The notes beneath the pieces were generated by a model. The model worked only from the letters and a program-made list of their open reading frames with translations, was not told the DNA's origin and ran no database searches. From an uncultured Demequina sp. (GTDB lineage: Bacteria > Actinomycetota > Actinomycetes > Actinomycetales > Demequinaceae): DNA of 19,784 nucleotides. The stretch lies in contig CALALQ010000198.1 in assembly GCA_937925595.1 (NCBI GenBank), forward strand, positions 1-19,784, read 5' to 3'. A program made the position numbers and the translations under genes. Positions 1-9,583 of this stretch are shown here, in pieces; positions within the stretch are counted from its first letter, which is position 1, and each line of letters starts with the position of its first letter.

Positions 1-1220
1 CGCAGCGCCGGGCGCCAGGCCCAATTCGAGGCGTTCTGCCTGCGCGAGGGCAAGGCGCTCGAGGACTTCGCCACGTGGTGCGCCATCGCGGAGGCCCATC
101 GCGGCCTCCCGTGGCCGCATGAGCTCGACAGCCCGCTGTCGCCTAATGTCGCCGCCTGGCGACAGGAGCACATGGAGCGCGTGCTGTTCTACGCGTGGCT
201 GCAGTGGGTGTGCGACGAGCAGCTCGAAAGAGCGCAGGCCAACGCGAAGGCCGCGCAGATGTCGCTCGGGATCATGACGGACCTCGCCGTGGGCGTTCAC
301 CCAGAGGGAGCCGACGCGTGGGCGCTCCAGCGCGTCCTCGCTCGCGGCATGGCCGTCGGCGCGCCCCCGGACATGTACAACCAGCAGGGCCAGAACTGGT
401 CGCAGCCGCCGTGGCAGCCCCGCGCCCTCGAATCGGCCGCGTACCTGCCGTTCCGCGATGTTGTCCGCGCTGCTGTGCGCCACTGCGGCGCCTTGCGCAT
501 CGACCACGTCATCGGCCTGTTCCGCCAGTGGTGGATCAAGGAGGGCGCAGAGGCAGCCGACGGCTGCTACGTGCAGTTCGATCATGAGGCGCTCATCGGC
601 ATCTGCGTGCTTGAGGCACATCGCGCGGGCGCCGTGGTGATCGGCGAGGATCTCGGCACTGTCGAGCCGTGGGTTCGCGACTACCTAGCGTCGCGCGGCA
701 TCCTCGGCACCTCGGTCGTGTGGTTCGAGAAGGAGCCCGACGGCAGGGCCAGGCGGCCTGAGAACTACAGGGCCGATGCGCTCGCCTGCGTCTCCACCCA
801 CGACCTGCCTCCCACCGCCGCGTATCTCGCCGGAGAGCACGTCACGCTCCGCGAAGAGCTGGGCCTGCTCACCGCCGACCCCGATGTGCTGCTCGCGCAG
901 GCACGCGCCGAGCGCGGCGACATGGTGGACCTGCTCGAAGAGCGCGGCTGGGTGAGCCCACATCCCACCGATGAGGAGATCATCGGCGGACTCAACAAGC
1001 TCGCGATGAACACTCCGGCCGCGCTCATCGGGGTGGCCATCACTGACGGCGTCGGCGAGCGCCGCACGCAGAATCAGCCGGGCACCTTCACCGAGTACCC
1101 CAACTGGCAGATCCCGCTGTGCGACGGCGACGGCGAGCCCGTGCTGCTCGACGATCTCTTCGAACACCCACGCATGAAGCGCCTGGTAGACGCGGTGCGG
1201 GACGCTCGCGCAACGCTCGG

Positions 1221-1224
<4 letters not shown>
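1..1224 (+). CDS. malQ: 4-alpha-glucanotransferase (amylomaltase, GH77), C-terminal part, start outside window
   Basis: The frame is open from base 1, so the gene begins upstream and about 407 codons are visible, against a usual total near 650-720 in actinobacteria. The ATG at 172 lies inside the conserved fold and is not the start. GH77 landmarks are clear. The nucleophile Asp is in ALRIDHVIGLFRQWW (Asp codon 502-504). The acid/base Glu is in VIGEDLGTVEP (646-648). The stabilising Asp is in CVSTHDLPP (802-804). The family motif PPDMYNQQGQNWSQPPW and the C-terminal NQPGTFTEYPNWQIPL are also present. Known role: cytosolic transfer of alpha-1,4-glucan chains between maltodextrins in glycogen and maltose metabolism. 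The last codon is TAG at 1222-1224, overlapping the convergent aminopeptidase stop. Family assignment is secure; physiological substrate is inferred. Confidence 0.96.
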
Positions 1225-3758
<2,534 letters not shown>

Positions 3759-3767
3759 GGGGCACGC

Positions 3768-3773
3768 CCTCCT
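3768..3773 (-). promoter_or_regulatory. Shine-Dalgarno of the downstream aminopeptidase
   Basis: Minus-strand AGGAGG, inside a longer purine run, lies 9 bases before the GTG at 3758. It decides the start and shows this gene has its own strong ribosome binding site within the marR-pepN-pepN group. Confidence 0.75.
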
Positions 3774-3791
3774 CTTTCGCTGTTGTTGGCC

Positions 3792-6350
3792 TCAGCCCTG
3801 CGCGTCCTTGGTCTGGGCCTCAAGGGCGCGGCGAACGCTGTCGCGACCCTCGATGACCATGCGCTTGAGAGCGTCGTGGGCGTCGTCATTGGCGGCGAGC
3901 CACGCGTCGGCCTTGTCCTGCAGGTCCTTCACGCGGCCAGCGAGCTCGATCGGGTACAGACCCTCGATGAGATTCTGCGCCGTCTCGTTGGTGCGCTCGG
4001 AGTAGGTGCGGCGCAGCATCGCGAAGTACTCGTCCGCGTACGGCTCGAGCAGCTTCCAGTCGTTGGCGCGGTTGAAGCCGCTCGTCGCCTCGAACTGGAT
4101 CGCGTTGGGCAGCTCCTCGCCCGGCTTGGGGTTGATGAGCGCATCCCACGCGGCGCGCTTGCCTGCGTCGGTGGGCAGTGCGGCGCGAGCGTGCGCGGCA
4201 CGGCGCTGACCGGAGGCGGTGGCGTCCTTGCTGAGCTGCAGGTCGATCGCGGTTTCGTCTGCGCGTCCGCCAGCGACAAGGGCGCTGAGGATGTCCCACG
4301 CGAGGTCCGCGTCGATCGGCAGGTCCTCAAGGTGGAGCTTGTCGTCGAGGATCTGCTCGAGGACGTCGAGCTGTTCGTCGGTGCTCGCGAGTCCAGCGAA
4401 GGCCTTGATGAACTGCAGCTGGTTGTCGCTGCCAGGCTCGGCGCCAAGCGTGAGCTGCCACAGCGCGTCGGCGGCCTTGTGCGTCTCGGCCTCGGACTCC
4501 TCGGGCGTGACGTAGAGCGACAGCGTCGTGTTGAGCTGTCGCAGCAGCACCAGCACCACGGTGGACTCGGTCTCCGCGGCGATGTTGCCCAGCACGAGCG
4601 ACACGAACTGCCGCGCGGGCATCTCTGCGTCGCGGGTCATGTCCCAAGCGGCCGCAAGCACGAGCGAGCGGGGCAGCGGGGGCAGGGTGTCGAGGAGGCT
4701 CACGGCGGTCGCGAGCGACTCGTCGTCGAGGCGGACCTTCGCGTAGGCGAGGTCATCATCGTTCACGAGCACCAGGGCGGGGCGCTGGATGCCGACGAGC
4801 TGCGGCACGTCAGTGCTCTCGCCGTCGATGTCGAGCTCCTCGATCCAGACGCGCTCAAGGCGACCCTCGACCACGTCATAGCCGCCAACGCGCAGGCGGT
4901 GGGGCCGCTGCGTCGGCCACTCGGCGGGCACCTCCTGGGTGATCGCGAACTTCGTGATCACGCCGGAGTCGTCGGTCTCGATGACGGGGCGCAGCGTGGT
5001 GACGCCAGCCTTCTCGAGCCACACATCTGACCACCCGCTGAGGTCACGGCCCGACGCTGCCTGGAGTTCGGCGAGCAGGTCGCCGAGCGTGGCGTTGGCG
5101 TGGTGGTGCTTGCGGAAGTACTCGGCGACGCCGGTGAAGAAGGCCTCCTGACCCACCCAGGCGACGAGCTGGCGCAGAACCGACGCGCCCTTCGCGTAGG
5201 TGATGCCGTCGAAGTTCACCTCGACGTCCTCGAGGTCGCGAATGTTCGCCATGATCGGGTGGGTGCTGGGGAGCTGGTCCTGGCGGTATGCCCAGGACTT
5301 CTCGAGCGAGTTGAAGGTGACCCACGCGTTCTTGTACTGCGTGACCTCTGCGGTGGCGAGCGTCGACGCGAACTCGGCGAAGGACTCGTTGAGCCACAGG
5401 TCGTTCCACCACTTCATGGTGACGAGGTCGCCGAACCACATGTGGGCGAGCTCGTGCAGCACGGTGACGGTGCGGCGCTCGATCTTGGCCTTGGCGGTCT
5501 TGGAGCGGAACACGTAGTCCTCGAGCAGCGTGACGCAGCCGGCGTTCTCCATCGCGCCCGCGTTGAACTCGGGCACGAACAACTGGTCGTACTTCTCGAA
5601 GGGGTAGTCCATCTCGAAGTGCTTCTCGTAGAACTCGAAGCCGCGCTGGGTGTCGTCGAGGATGACATCGGCGTCGAGGTAGTCGGCGAGTGCCTTGCGG
5701 CAGTACACATCGGCGCCAAGGCGGCCCTTGCGGGAGAGCACGGAGCCCTCGACGCGGTGGTAGGGGCCGGCGACGATCGCGGTGACGTAGCAGGGGATGC
5801 GCACGGTGGGCGCAAAGCTCCACACGGACGAGGCGTCGTCGACGGGCTGTGCCTCAGGGGTGGGGGAGTTGGACACGACGTGCCAGTGCTTGGGGGCCTT
5901 GACCGTGAACTGGAAGGTGGCCTTGAGGTCGGGCTGCTCGAACACGGCATAGACGCGGCGGGTGTCAGCAACCTCGAACTGGGAGTAGAGGTAGACCTCG
6001 CCGTCCTCGGGGTCCACGAAGCGGTGGAGTCCTTCGCCGGTGTTCATGTAGGTGCAGTTGGCGACAACGGTCAGCTCGTTGTGCTCGCGCAGGTTGGGCA
6101 GCGTGATGCGGCTGTCCGCAAAGTGAGTCGCGACGTCGAGGTCCTCGCCGTTGAGGGTGATCGACAGCACCTCGGGGGCGATGAGGTCGATGAAGGTCTC
6201 AGCACCGGGGGTGGCGGTGAAGGTGACAGTGGAGCTCGAGCGGAAGGTCTCCTCGGAGGTGGTGAGGTCGAGCTCGATGACGTACGCCTCTGTGGAGACG
6301 GTCGTGGCGCGGGCTTCCGCTTCCGCGCGAGTGAGGTTGGTTCCTGGCAT
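3792..6350 (-). CDS. pepN: M1 family zinc aminopeptidase (aminopeptidase N), upstream paralog
   Basis: This 852-residue cytosolic metallo-aminopeptidase carries GAMEN at residues 265-269, HELAH at 299-303, NESFAE with the third zinc ligand Glu322, and Tyr385 in FDGITYAKGAS. The start is ATG at 6350, giving MPGTNLTRAEAEARA, which aligns with the start of its paralog (MANITREEAARRA). The frame stays open a further 89 codons upstream, but that stretch lies inside the marR coding region and has no family similarity. The gene starts 13 bases after the marR stop, with only a weak GAAAG-type ribosome site, so translation may depend on the upstream gene. Both paralogs keep every catalytic residue, so neither looks degenerate; differing substrate preference is likely but not visible. 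This copy is the more typical actinobacterial PepN in motif context. Confidence 0.96.
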   Translation of the reverse strand: MPGTNLTRAEAEARATTVSTEAYVIELDLTTSEETFRSSSTVTFTATPGAETFIDLIAPEVLSITLNGEDLDVATHFADSRITLPNLREHNELTVVANCTYMNTGEGLHRFVDPEDGEVYLYSQFEVADTRRVYAVFEQPDLKATFQFTVKAPKHWHVVSNSPTPEAQPVDDASSVWSFAPTVRIPCYVTAIVAGPYHRVEGSVLSRKGRLGADVYCRKALADYLDADVILDDTQRGFEFYEKHFEMDYPFEKYDQLFVPEFNAGAMENAGCVTLLEDYVFRSKTAKAKIERRTVTVLHELAHMWFGDLVTMKWWNDLWLNESFAEFASTLATAEVTQYKNAWVTFNSLEKSWAYRQDQLPSTHPIMANIRDLEDVEVNFDGITYAKGASVLRQLVAWVGQEAFFTGVAEYFRKHHHANATLGDLLAELQAASGRDLSGWSDVWLEKAGVTTLRPVIETDDSGVITKFAITQEVPAEWPTQRPHRLRVGGYDVVEGRLERVWIEELDIDGESTDVPQLVGIQRPALVLVNDDDLAYAKVRLDDESLATAVSLLDTLPPLPRSLVLAAAWDMTRDAEMPARQFVSLVLGNIAAETESTVVLVLLRQLNTTLSLYVTPEESEAETHKAADALWQLTLGAEPGSDNQLQFIKAFAGLASTDEQLDVLEQILDDKLHLEDLPIDADLAWDILSALVAGGRADETAIDLQLSKDATASGQRRAAHARAALPTDAGKRAAWDALINPKPGEELPNAIQFEATSGFNRANDWKLLEPYADEYFAMLRRTYSERTNETAQNLIEGLYPIELAGRVKDLQDKADAWLAANDDAHDALKRMVIEGRDSVRRALEAQTKDAQG
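5049..5059 (+). repeat. 11-mer GCCCGACGCTG, copy 2
   Basis: Exact copy at the equivalent site of the upstream aminopeptidase paralog, so not independent of copy 1. Confidence 0.7.
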
Positions 6351-6363
6351 GGCATTCAGTCTT

Positions 6364-6954
6364 TCACGCCAGGACTGACATCGGGTTCCGCAAGGCTTCG
6401 AACCAGGGGTGGCGCTCATCGAGAGCTGTGACGGACGCGACATCATCGGCGAACCGATCCGCGGAGACTTCGCCCAGCGCTTCACGCACCTCGTCGCACA
6501 CGGCGGCGAGTCGATCGCGCAGCTCCCGCCACTCCTCAAGGCCACGATCGGTGAGTGAAACGATGACCGTGCGCGGGTCTGCCGGACTGGGCTCGGTCCT
6601 GACGAGGCCGCGCGCATGCATCCTCAGCACCATCGCGCATGCAGAGGGAAGGCTGATGCCCAGCTCGATGGCGAGGTTGCTGGTGGGCATGCCGTAGGGC
6701 GCCGTGGCGAGAATCCACGCGAACCGAGCCTGCAGCGCGGTCATGCGCGTGCCAGAGGCGACGCGAGTCAGGTGATATTCGAAGGCCTTGCCCATATGCA
6801 CAATCTCAAAGGCGAGCCGCACGCTGTCATCGGGGCCGCCATCCCACTGCGCGCTGTCCAGGATCTCCCGCTCCCATGCCTGGTACTTGGCGAAAAGGGC
6901 GGCAATAGCGGCGGCGTTCGGCCCGCCAGGGGCAGGGGTACTCGTCTCCGACAT
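6364..6954 (-). CDS. MarR-family winged-helix transcriptional regulator
   Basis: This 196-residue protein has a MarR fold. The recognition helix region is TSNLAIELGISLPSACAMVLRMHARGLV, followed by the wing signature DPRTVIVSLTDRG. About 45 extra N-terminal residues precede the core. MarR proteins bind palindromic operators as dimers and often release DNA on binding small aromatic or oxidising compounds; the ligand here is unknown. ATG at 6954 is preferred over GTG at 6963 because minus-strand TAGCGT lies 7 bases before it, fitting a leaderless transcript, while no ribosome site precedes either codon. A 20-bp palindrome overlaps the start, which suggests autorepression. The two aminopeptidase genes follow on the same strand after 13 bases, and the SPFH trio diverges from it, so either may be the regulated unit. 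Confidence 0.9.
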   Translation of the reverse strand: MSETSTPAPGGPNAAAIAALFAKYQAWEREILDSAQWDGGPDDSVRLAFEIVHMGKAFEYHLTRVASGTRMTALQARFAWILATAPYGMPTSNLAIELGISLPSACAMVLRMHARGLVRTEPSPADPRTVIVSLTDRGLEEWRELRDRLAAVCDEVREALGEVSADRFADDVASVTALDERHPWFEALRNPMSVLA

Positions 6955-6972
6955 AGTTAGCACGCTAAGTAT
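6953..6972. promoter_or_regulatory. Palindromic operator overlapping the marR start and presumed promoter
   Basis: ATAGTTAGC-AC-GCTAAGTAT: two 9-base arms around a 2-base centre, with 8 of 9 positions complementary. Size and symmetry match MarR-dimer operators. It covers the marR start codon edge and the candidate -10 hexamer, so binding would block transcription initiation. Confidence 0.7.
6962..6967 (-). promoter_or_regulatory. Candidate -10 element for leaderless marR transcript
   Basis: Minus-strand TAGCGT fits the actinobacterial TANNNT -10 consensus and ends 7 bases before the ATG at 6954. It lies inside the palindrome. No convincing -35 box is visible. Confidence 0.45.
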
Positions 6973-7007
6973 TTCCGGAATGCCCAGACCCCTTCAGCGG
7001 GGGGCCC

Positions 7008-7027
7008 TGGGGAAAAGTGGGGAAAAG
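7008..7027 (+). repeat. Perfect tandem repeat of TGGGGAAAAG (two units)
   Basis: Two identical 10-base units lie head to tail in the divergent marR/SPFH intergenic region. The spacing (TGGGG every 10 bases) recalls the TGGGN direct repeats bound by MraZ upstream of cell-division gene clusters, although no such cluster is in the window and only two boxes are present. Confidence 0.8.
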
Positions 7028-7075
7028 GCCGCGAATGTGGACGAAGATCACTACGCGCAAATGAGTCGCCGCCGG

Positions 7076-7081
7076 TAGGCT
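7076..7081 (+). promoter_or_regulatory. Candidate -10 element of the SPFH operon
   Basis: TAGGCT fits TANNNT. It would start transcription near 7088 and give a leader of about 43 bases that carries a Shine-Dalgarno. No clear -35 is seen. It is flanked by CGCCGC (7067-7072) and GCGGCG (7083-7088). Confidence 0.35.
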
Positions 7082-7082
7082 T

Positions 7083-7101
7083 GCGGCGCTGGCCACGCCG
7101 C
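7083..7101 (+). repeat. Inverted repeat GCGGCG-N7-CGCCGC upstream of the SPFH gene
   Basis: A perfect 6-base GC stem with a 7-base loop lies 18 bases before the ribosome site. A second CGCCGC at 7067-7072 could pair with the same GCGGCG, so two mutually exclusive pairings are possible. It may be an operator or leader structure, or chance in GC-rich DNA. Confidence 0.4.
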
Positions 7102-7119
7102 TTGAGGGGGCCGTTAACG

Positions 7120-7125
7120 AAGGAG
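7120..7125 (+). promoter_or_regulatory. Shine-Dalgarno of the SPFH gene
   Basis: AAGGAG lies 5 bases before GTG at 7131 and fixes that start codon. Confidence 0.75.
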
Positions 7126-7130
7126 TTGTT

Positions 7131-8336
7131 GTGGGATTCATACAGATCGCCGTTGGCGCCGCGTGGGACTCGCTGAAGTCGACCTTTGGCGACCAGTTCC
7201 TTGACTTCGTTGTGCCCCCGCAGGGCATCACCGATACGGCCATCGTGTTCCCCGGCGTCACCCAGGGCACGAACGCTGGACGCGGTCAGAACACCCGTGG
7301 CTCCGAGAACATCATCACCAACGGCTCCGTCGTCGTCGTCCCCGAGGGCTACGGCGTGCTCACGTTCCAGGACGGCGCCGTCACGGGCCTCGTCGCCGAG
7401 CCCGGCGCCTACAAGTGGGACAGCGAGGACCAGAACTCGAAGTCCGTGTTCAGCGGCGGCGGCATCCTGTCCTCCACGGTCAAGACCTCGTGGGAGCGCT
7501 TCAAGTTCGGTGGCCGCCCCGGCAGCCAGCAGCTGGTCTTCTACGTGAACCTCAAGGAGATCCCGAACAACAAGTTCGGCACCCAGGCGCCCATCTACTG
7601 GGATGACGCGTACCTCAACGCCCAGGCGGGTGCCGTCACTCGCGGCACCTACGTCCTCAAGGTCGTGGACCCCATCCTGTTCGTGAAGACCCTGGTTCCC
7701 GCGAGCTACATCAGCGCGAACGCTCGCCAGTTCGACATCACCGAGACCTCCAACCCCGTCAGCGAGCAGCTGTTCAACGAGGTCGTCGGCTCGCTCGCCG
7801 GCGCCTTCAGCCGCTACGTCAACGACCCCGACAAGGAGCACCGCATCACCCGCATCCAGGGTGACTCTGTGGGCTTCGCGAAGTCGCTGTCGGAAGAGGT
7901 CGAGAAGAACTACCAGTGGACCTCTGAGCGCGGTCTCGACATCACCTCCGCAACCATCGTCTCGATCGAGTACGACGAGGACACCACCGCCCTGCTCAGC
8001 GACGTCCGCAAGGCCGACGCTCTGTCCGGCGGCCGTGCCGACACCTTCCTCAAGCAGTCGGTCGCCCGCGGCATCGAGAACGCCGGCGAGTCCGGCGGCG
8101 GCACGGGCCTCGCGATGATGGGAATGGGCATGGGCGCGATCGGCAACGTCGTTCCCCCCACCCCCGGCAACGTCCCCGGCGTTGGCGTGAACTCGACGCA
8201 GGCCGCAGCGGCCCCGGCAGAGGCGGCTCCGGCAGACCCCGCCGTGCAGCTCGCCCAGTACAAGAAGATGCTCGACGACGGCCTGATCTCTCAGGACGAC
8301 TTCGAAGCACTCAAGAAGAAGGTCCTCGGGCTTTAG
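7131..8336 (+). CDS. SPFH-domain protein with C-terminal SHOCT domain (YdjI-like)
   Basis: This 401-residue protein has three parts. The first is an SPFH (stomatin/flotillin-like) region of the YdjI type, roughly residues 30-290, sometimes labelled 'virion core protein-like'. The second is a flexible Gly/Met/Pro/Ala linker beginning near residue 325 (MMGMGMG, then PPTPGNVPG). The third is a short SHOCT module, residues 373-401 (QYKKMLDDGLISQDDFEALKK). No transmembrane helix or signal peptide is seen, so membrane association would come through partners. Start GTG at 7131 follows AAGGAG. In Bacillus, YdjI works with membrane proteins YdjG and YdjH and with PspA in envelope stress; the same kind of partner follows here nine bases downstream. 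SPFH proteins form large rings or scaffolds on membranes. The precise function is inferred; the family call is good. Confidence 0.85.
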   Translation: MGFIQIAVGAAWDSLKSTFGDQFLDFVVPPQGITDTAIVFPGVTQGTNAGRGQNTRGSENIITNGSVVVVPEGYGVLTFQDGAVTGLVAEPGAYKWDSEDQNSKSVFSGGGILSSTVKTSWERFKFGGRPGSQQLVFYVNLKEIPNNKFGTQAPIYWDDAYLNAQAGAVTRGTYVLKVVDPILFVKTLVPASYISANARQFDITETSNPVSEQLFNEVVGSLAGAFSRYVNDPDKEHRITRIQGDSVGFAKSLSEEVEKNYQWTSERGLDITSATIVSIEYDEDTTALLSDVRKADALSGGRADTFLKQSVARGIENAGESGGGTGLAMMGMGMGAIGNVVPPTPGNVPGVGVNSTQAAAAPAEAAPADPAVQLAQYKKMLDDGLISQDDFEALKKKVLGL

Positions 8337-8339
8337 GTT
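8334..8339 (+). promoter_or_regulatory. Candidate internal -10 element, using the SPFH stop codon
   Basis: TAGGTT, whose TAG is the SPFH stop codon, ends exactly 6 bases before ATG at 8346, and there is no Shine-Dalgarno. This fits an internal leaderless promoter for the zinc-ribbon gene. Confidence 0.5.
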
Positions 8340-8345
8340 CGCTTC

Positions 8346-9581
8346 ATGACCAACGACACCCCTGCGGTGCCCGACGCTGCGCCGGGCTCTGTGCCGGAGC
8401 CGACCACAGCGTCGGGCCCTGTCATCAACGCGACGCCCGCGGGCGCCGCCGACGGCGTGAATCGCTGCTCCCGATGCGGTGCGACCGAGGTGCAGTGGCT
8501 GCCTGAGAAGGGCACGTACCGCTGTGAATTCTGCCGCTTCGAGTGGTCGGGCGAGCGGCTCGACGAGGCGATGGGCCTTTCTGAAGGCATCGACAAGCTT
8601 GAGGGCACGGTGCTGTCCTCGGCGTCCGTCGACATCGCCGACGACAGCGCGCTCGTCACCATGAAATGCCAGGGTTGTGGCGCGGAAGTCGTCATCGACA
8701 CCAACCACAACCTGCAGGCGCGCTGCCACTGGTGCAAGCACGTGCTGTCCATCAACAACGTCATCCCGAACGGAGCGGTGCCCGACGGCATCCTGCCGTT
8801 CCTGGTGACGAAGGAACAGGCGATGCACTCGATCCAGTCGTTCTACGACCAGCGCAAGCGCTTCGCGAGCCCGGCCTTCGCGGCGTCGTTCAAGCCCGAG
8901 AACATCATGGGCGTATACATGCCATACATGACGGTCGACGGCAACGTCTCAGTCCGGCTCGACGGCGAGGGCGAGATTCAAACCCGCATTGTTCGCAGCG
9001 ACAAGTCCGCGACGTACTACGCAGACCGTTTTCAGGTGATGCGCCAGGTGGGGCTGCTCATCGACGACCTGATTGTCGAGACGTCCTCGGACAAGGCGAA
9101 CATCCAGTCGGTGACGTCCACGACTAACATCATCAACGCCGTGCTGCCATTCGACGTCAAGAACATCGTGCGCTTCAACGCCAACTACTTAGGTTCGGAG
9201 TTCACGAGCGAGCGTCGTGACATGGACGTCTCACACGCCGACGACTACGCGTACAACCACATGATGACGATCGCCCGCGGCGCGGTGCTGCCGTCGATCG
9301 CCAAGTACAACCGTGGTGTCAAGTGGGATGCGGAGCAGGTGGCGGTCAAGGGCACGCGCTGGACTGCGGTGCTGCTTCCCGTGTGGCTGTACGGCTACGT
9401 CGAGAAGAAGAACGGCCGCGAGATCACGCACTACATCGCGGTGAATGGCCGCACCGGTGCCACGATGGGCTCGGTGCCGATCAACACTAAGAAGGCGGCC
9501 CTCGTGTGTTGGGCCACCGCCATCGGCATCTCGATCTTCACCTGGCCGCTGGCCATTGCCGTGCTGTGGTTTGGGAGCTGA
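8346..9581 (+). CDS. Double zinc-ribbon protein with C-terminal membrane segment (YdjG-like, TFIIB-type zinc finger)
   Basis: This 411-residue protein starts with a Pro/Ala/Thr-rich tail. Two zinc ribbons follow: Cys41, Cys44, Cys60, Cys63 (CSRCG...CEFC) and Cys108, Cys111, Cys127, Cys130 (CQGCG...CHWC). A long alpha/beta region comes next, and the last 28 residues (384-411) are hydrophobic, consistent with a C-terminal membrane anchor that leaves the ribbons in the cytosol. This organisation matches the YdjG-like TFIIB-type zinc-finger proteins that partner SPFH/YdjI proteins. It starts 9 bases after the SPFH stop. ATG at 8346 has no ribosome site but sits 6 bases after TAGGTT. A TTA leucine codon at 9189-9191, rare in high-GC actinobacteria, is present. 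Biochemical activity is unknown; a scaffold or membrane-sensor role is inferred. Confidence 0.82.
   Translation: MTNDTPAVPDAAPGSVPEPTTASGPVINATPAGAADGVNRCSRCGATEVQWLPEKGTYRCEFCRFEWSGERLDEAMGLSEGIDKLEGTVLSSASVDIADDSALVTMKCQGCGAEVVIDTNHNLQARCHWCKHVLSINNVIPNGAVPDGILPFLVTKEQAMHSIQSFYDQRKRFASPAFAASFKPENIMGVYMPYMTVDGNVSVRLDGEGEIQTRIVRSDKSATYYADRFQVMRQVGLLIDDLIVETSSDKANIQSVTSTTNIINAVLPFDVKNIVRFNANYLGSEFTSERRDMDVSHADDYAYNHMMTIARGAVLPSIAKYNRGVKWDAEQVAVKGTRWTAVLLPVWLYGYVEKKNGREITHYIAVNGRTGATMGSVPINTKKAALVCWATAIGISIFTWPLAIAVLWFGS
8369..8379 (+). repeat. 11-mer GCCCGACGCTG, copy 3
   Basis: Exact copy near the start of the zinc-ribbon gene, read as Pro-Asp-Ala. It faces copy 4 as an inverted pair. Confidence 0.7.
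8407..8417 (-). repeat. 11-mer GCCCGACGCTG, copy 4 (inverted)
   Basis: Exact copy on the minus strand, 27 bases after copy 3, making a potential 11-bp stem. The gene reads it as Ala-Ser-Gly. Confidence 0.7.
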
Positions 9582-9583
9582 CC

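Noticed and set aside
172..174. ATG as the start of malQ
   Set aside because: The frame is open to base 1 with sensible GH77-like sequence before it, and the methionine is internal to the domain.
6351..6617. An 89-codon N-terminal extension of the upstream aminopeptidase
   Set aside because: It lies within marR in another frame, has no M1 similarity, and the paralog starts at the equivalent of residue 1 from ATG 6350.
6990..7006. CCCC...GGGG hairpin in the divergent gap as a terminator
   Set aside because: Both neighbouring genes point away from it, it has no U tract, and runs of C and G pair easily by chance.
6980..7078. Short plus-strand ORF of 32 codons in the marR/SPFH gap
   Set aside because: It has no ribosome site, no recognisable peptide features, and it overlaps promoter and repeat elements.
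6957..8828. Long open minus-strand frame opposite the SPFH and zinc-ribbon genes
   Set aside because: It is a compositional shadow of genes with clear zinc-ribbon and SHOCT motifs, and has no recognisable domain.
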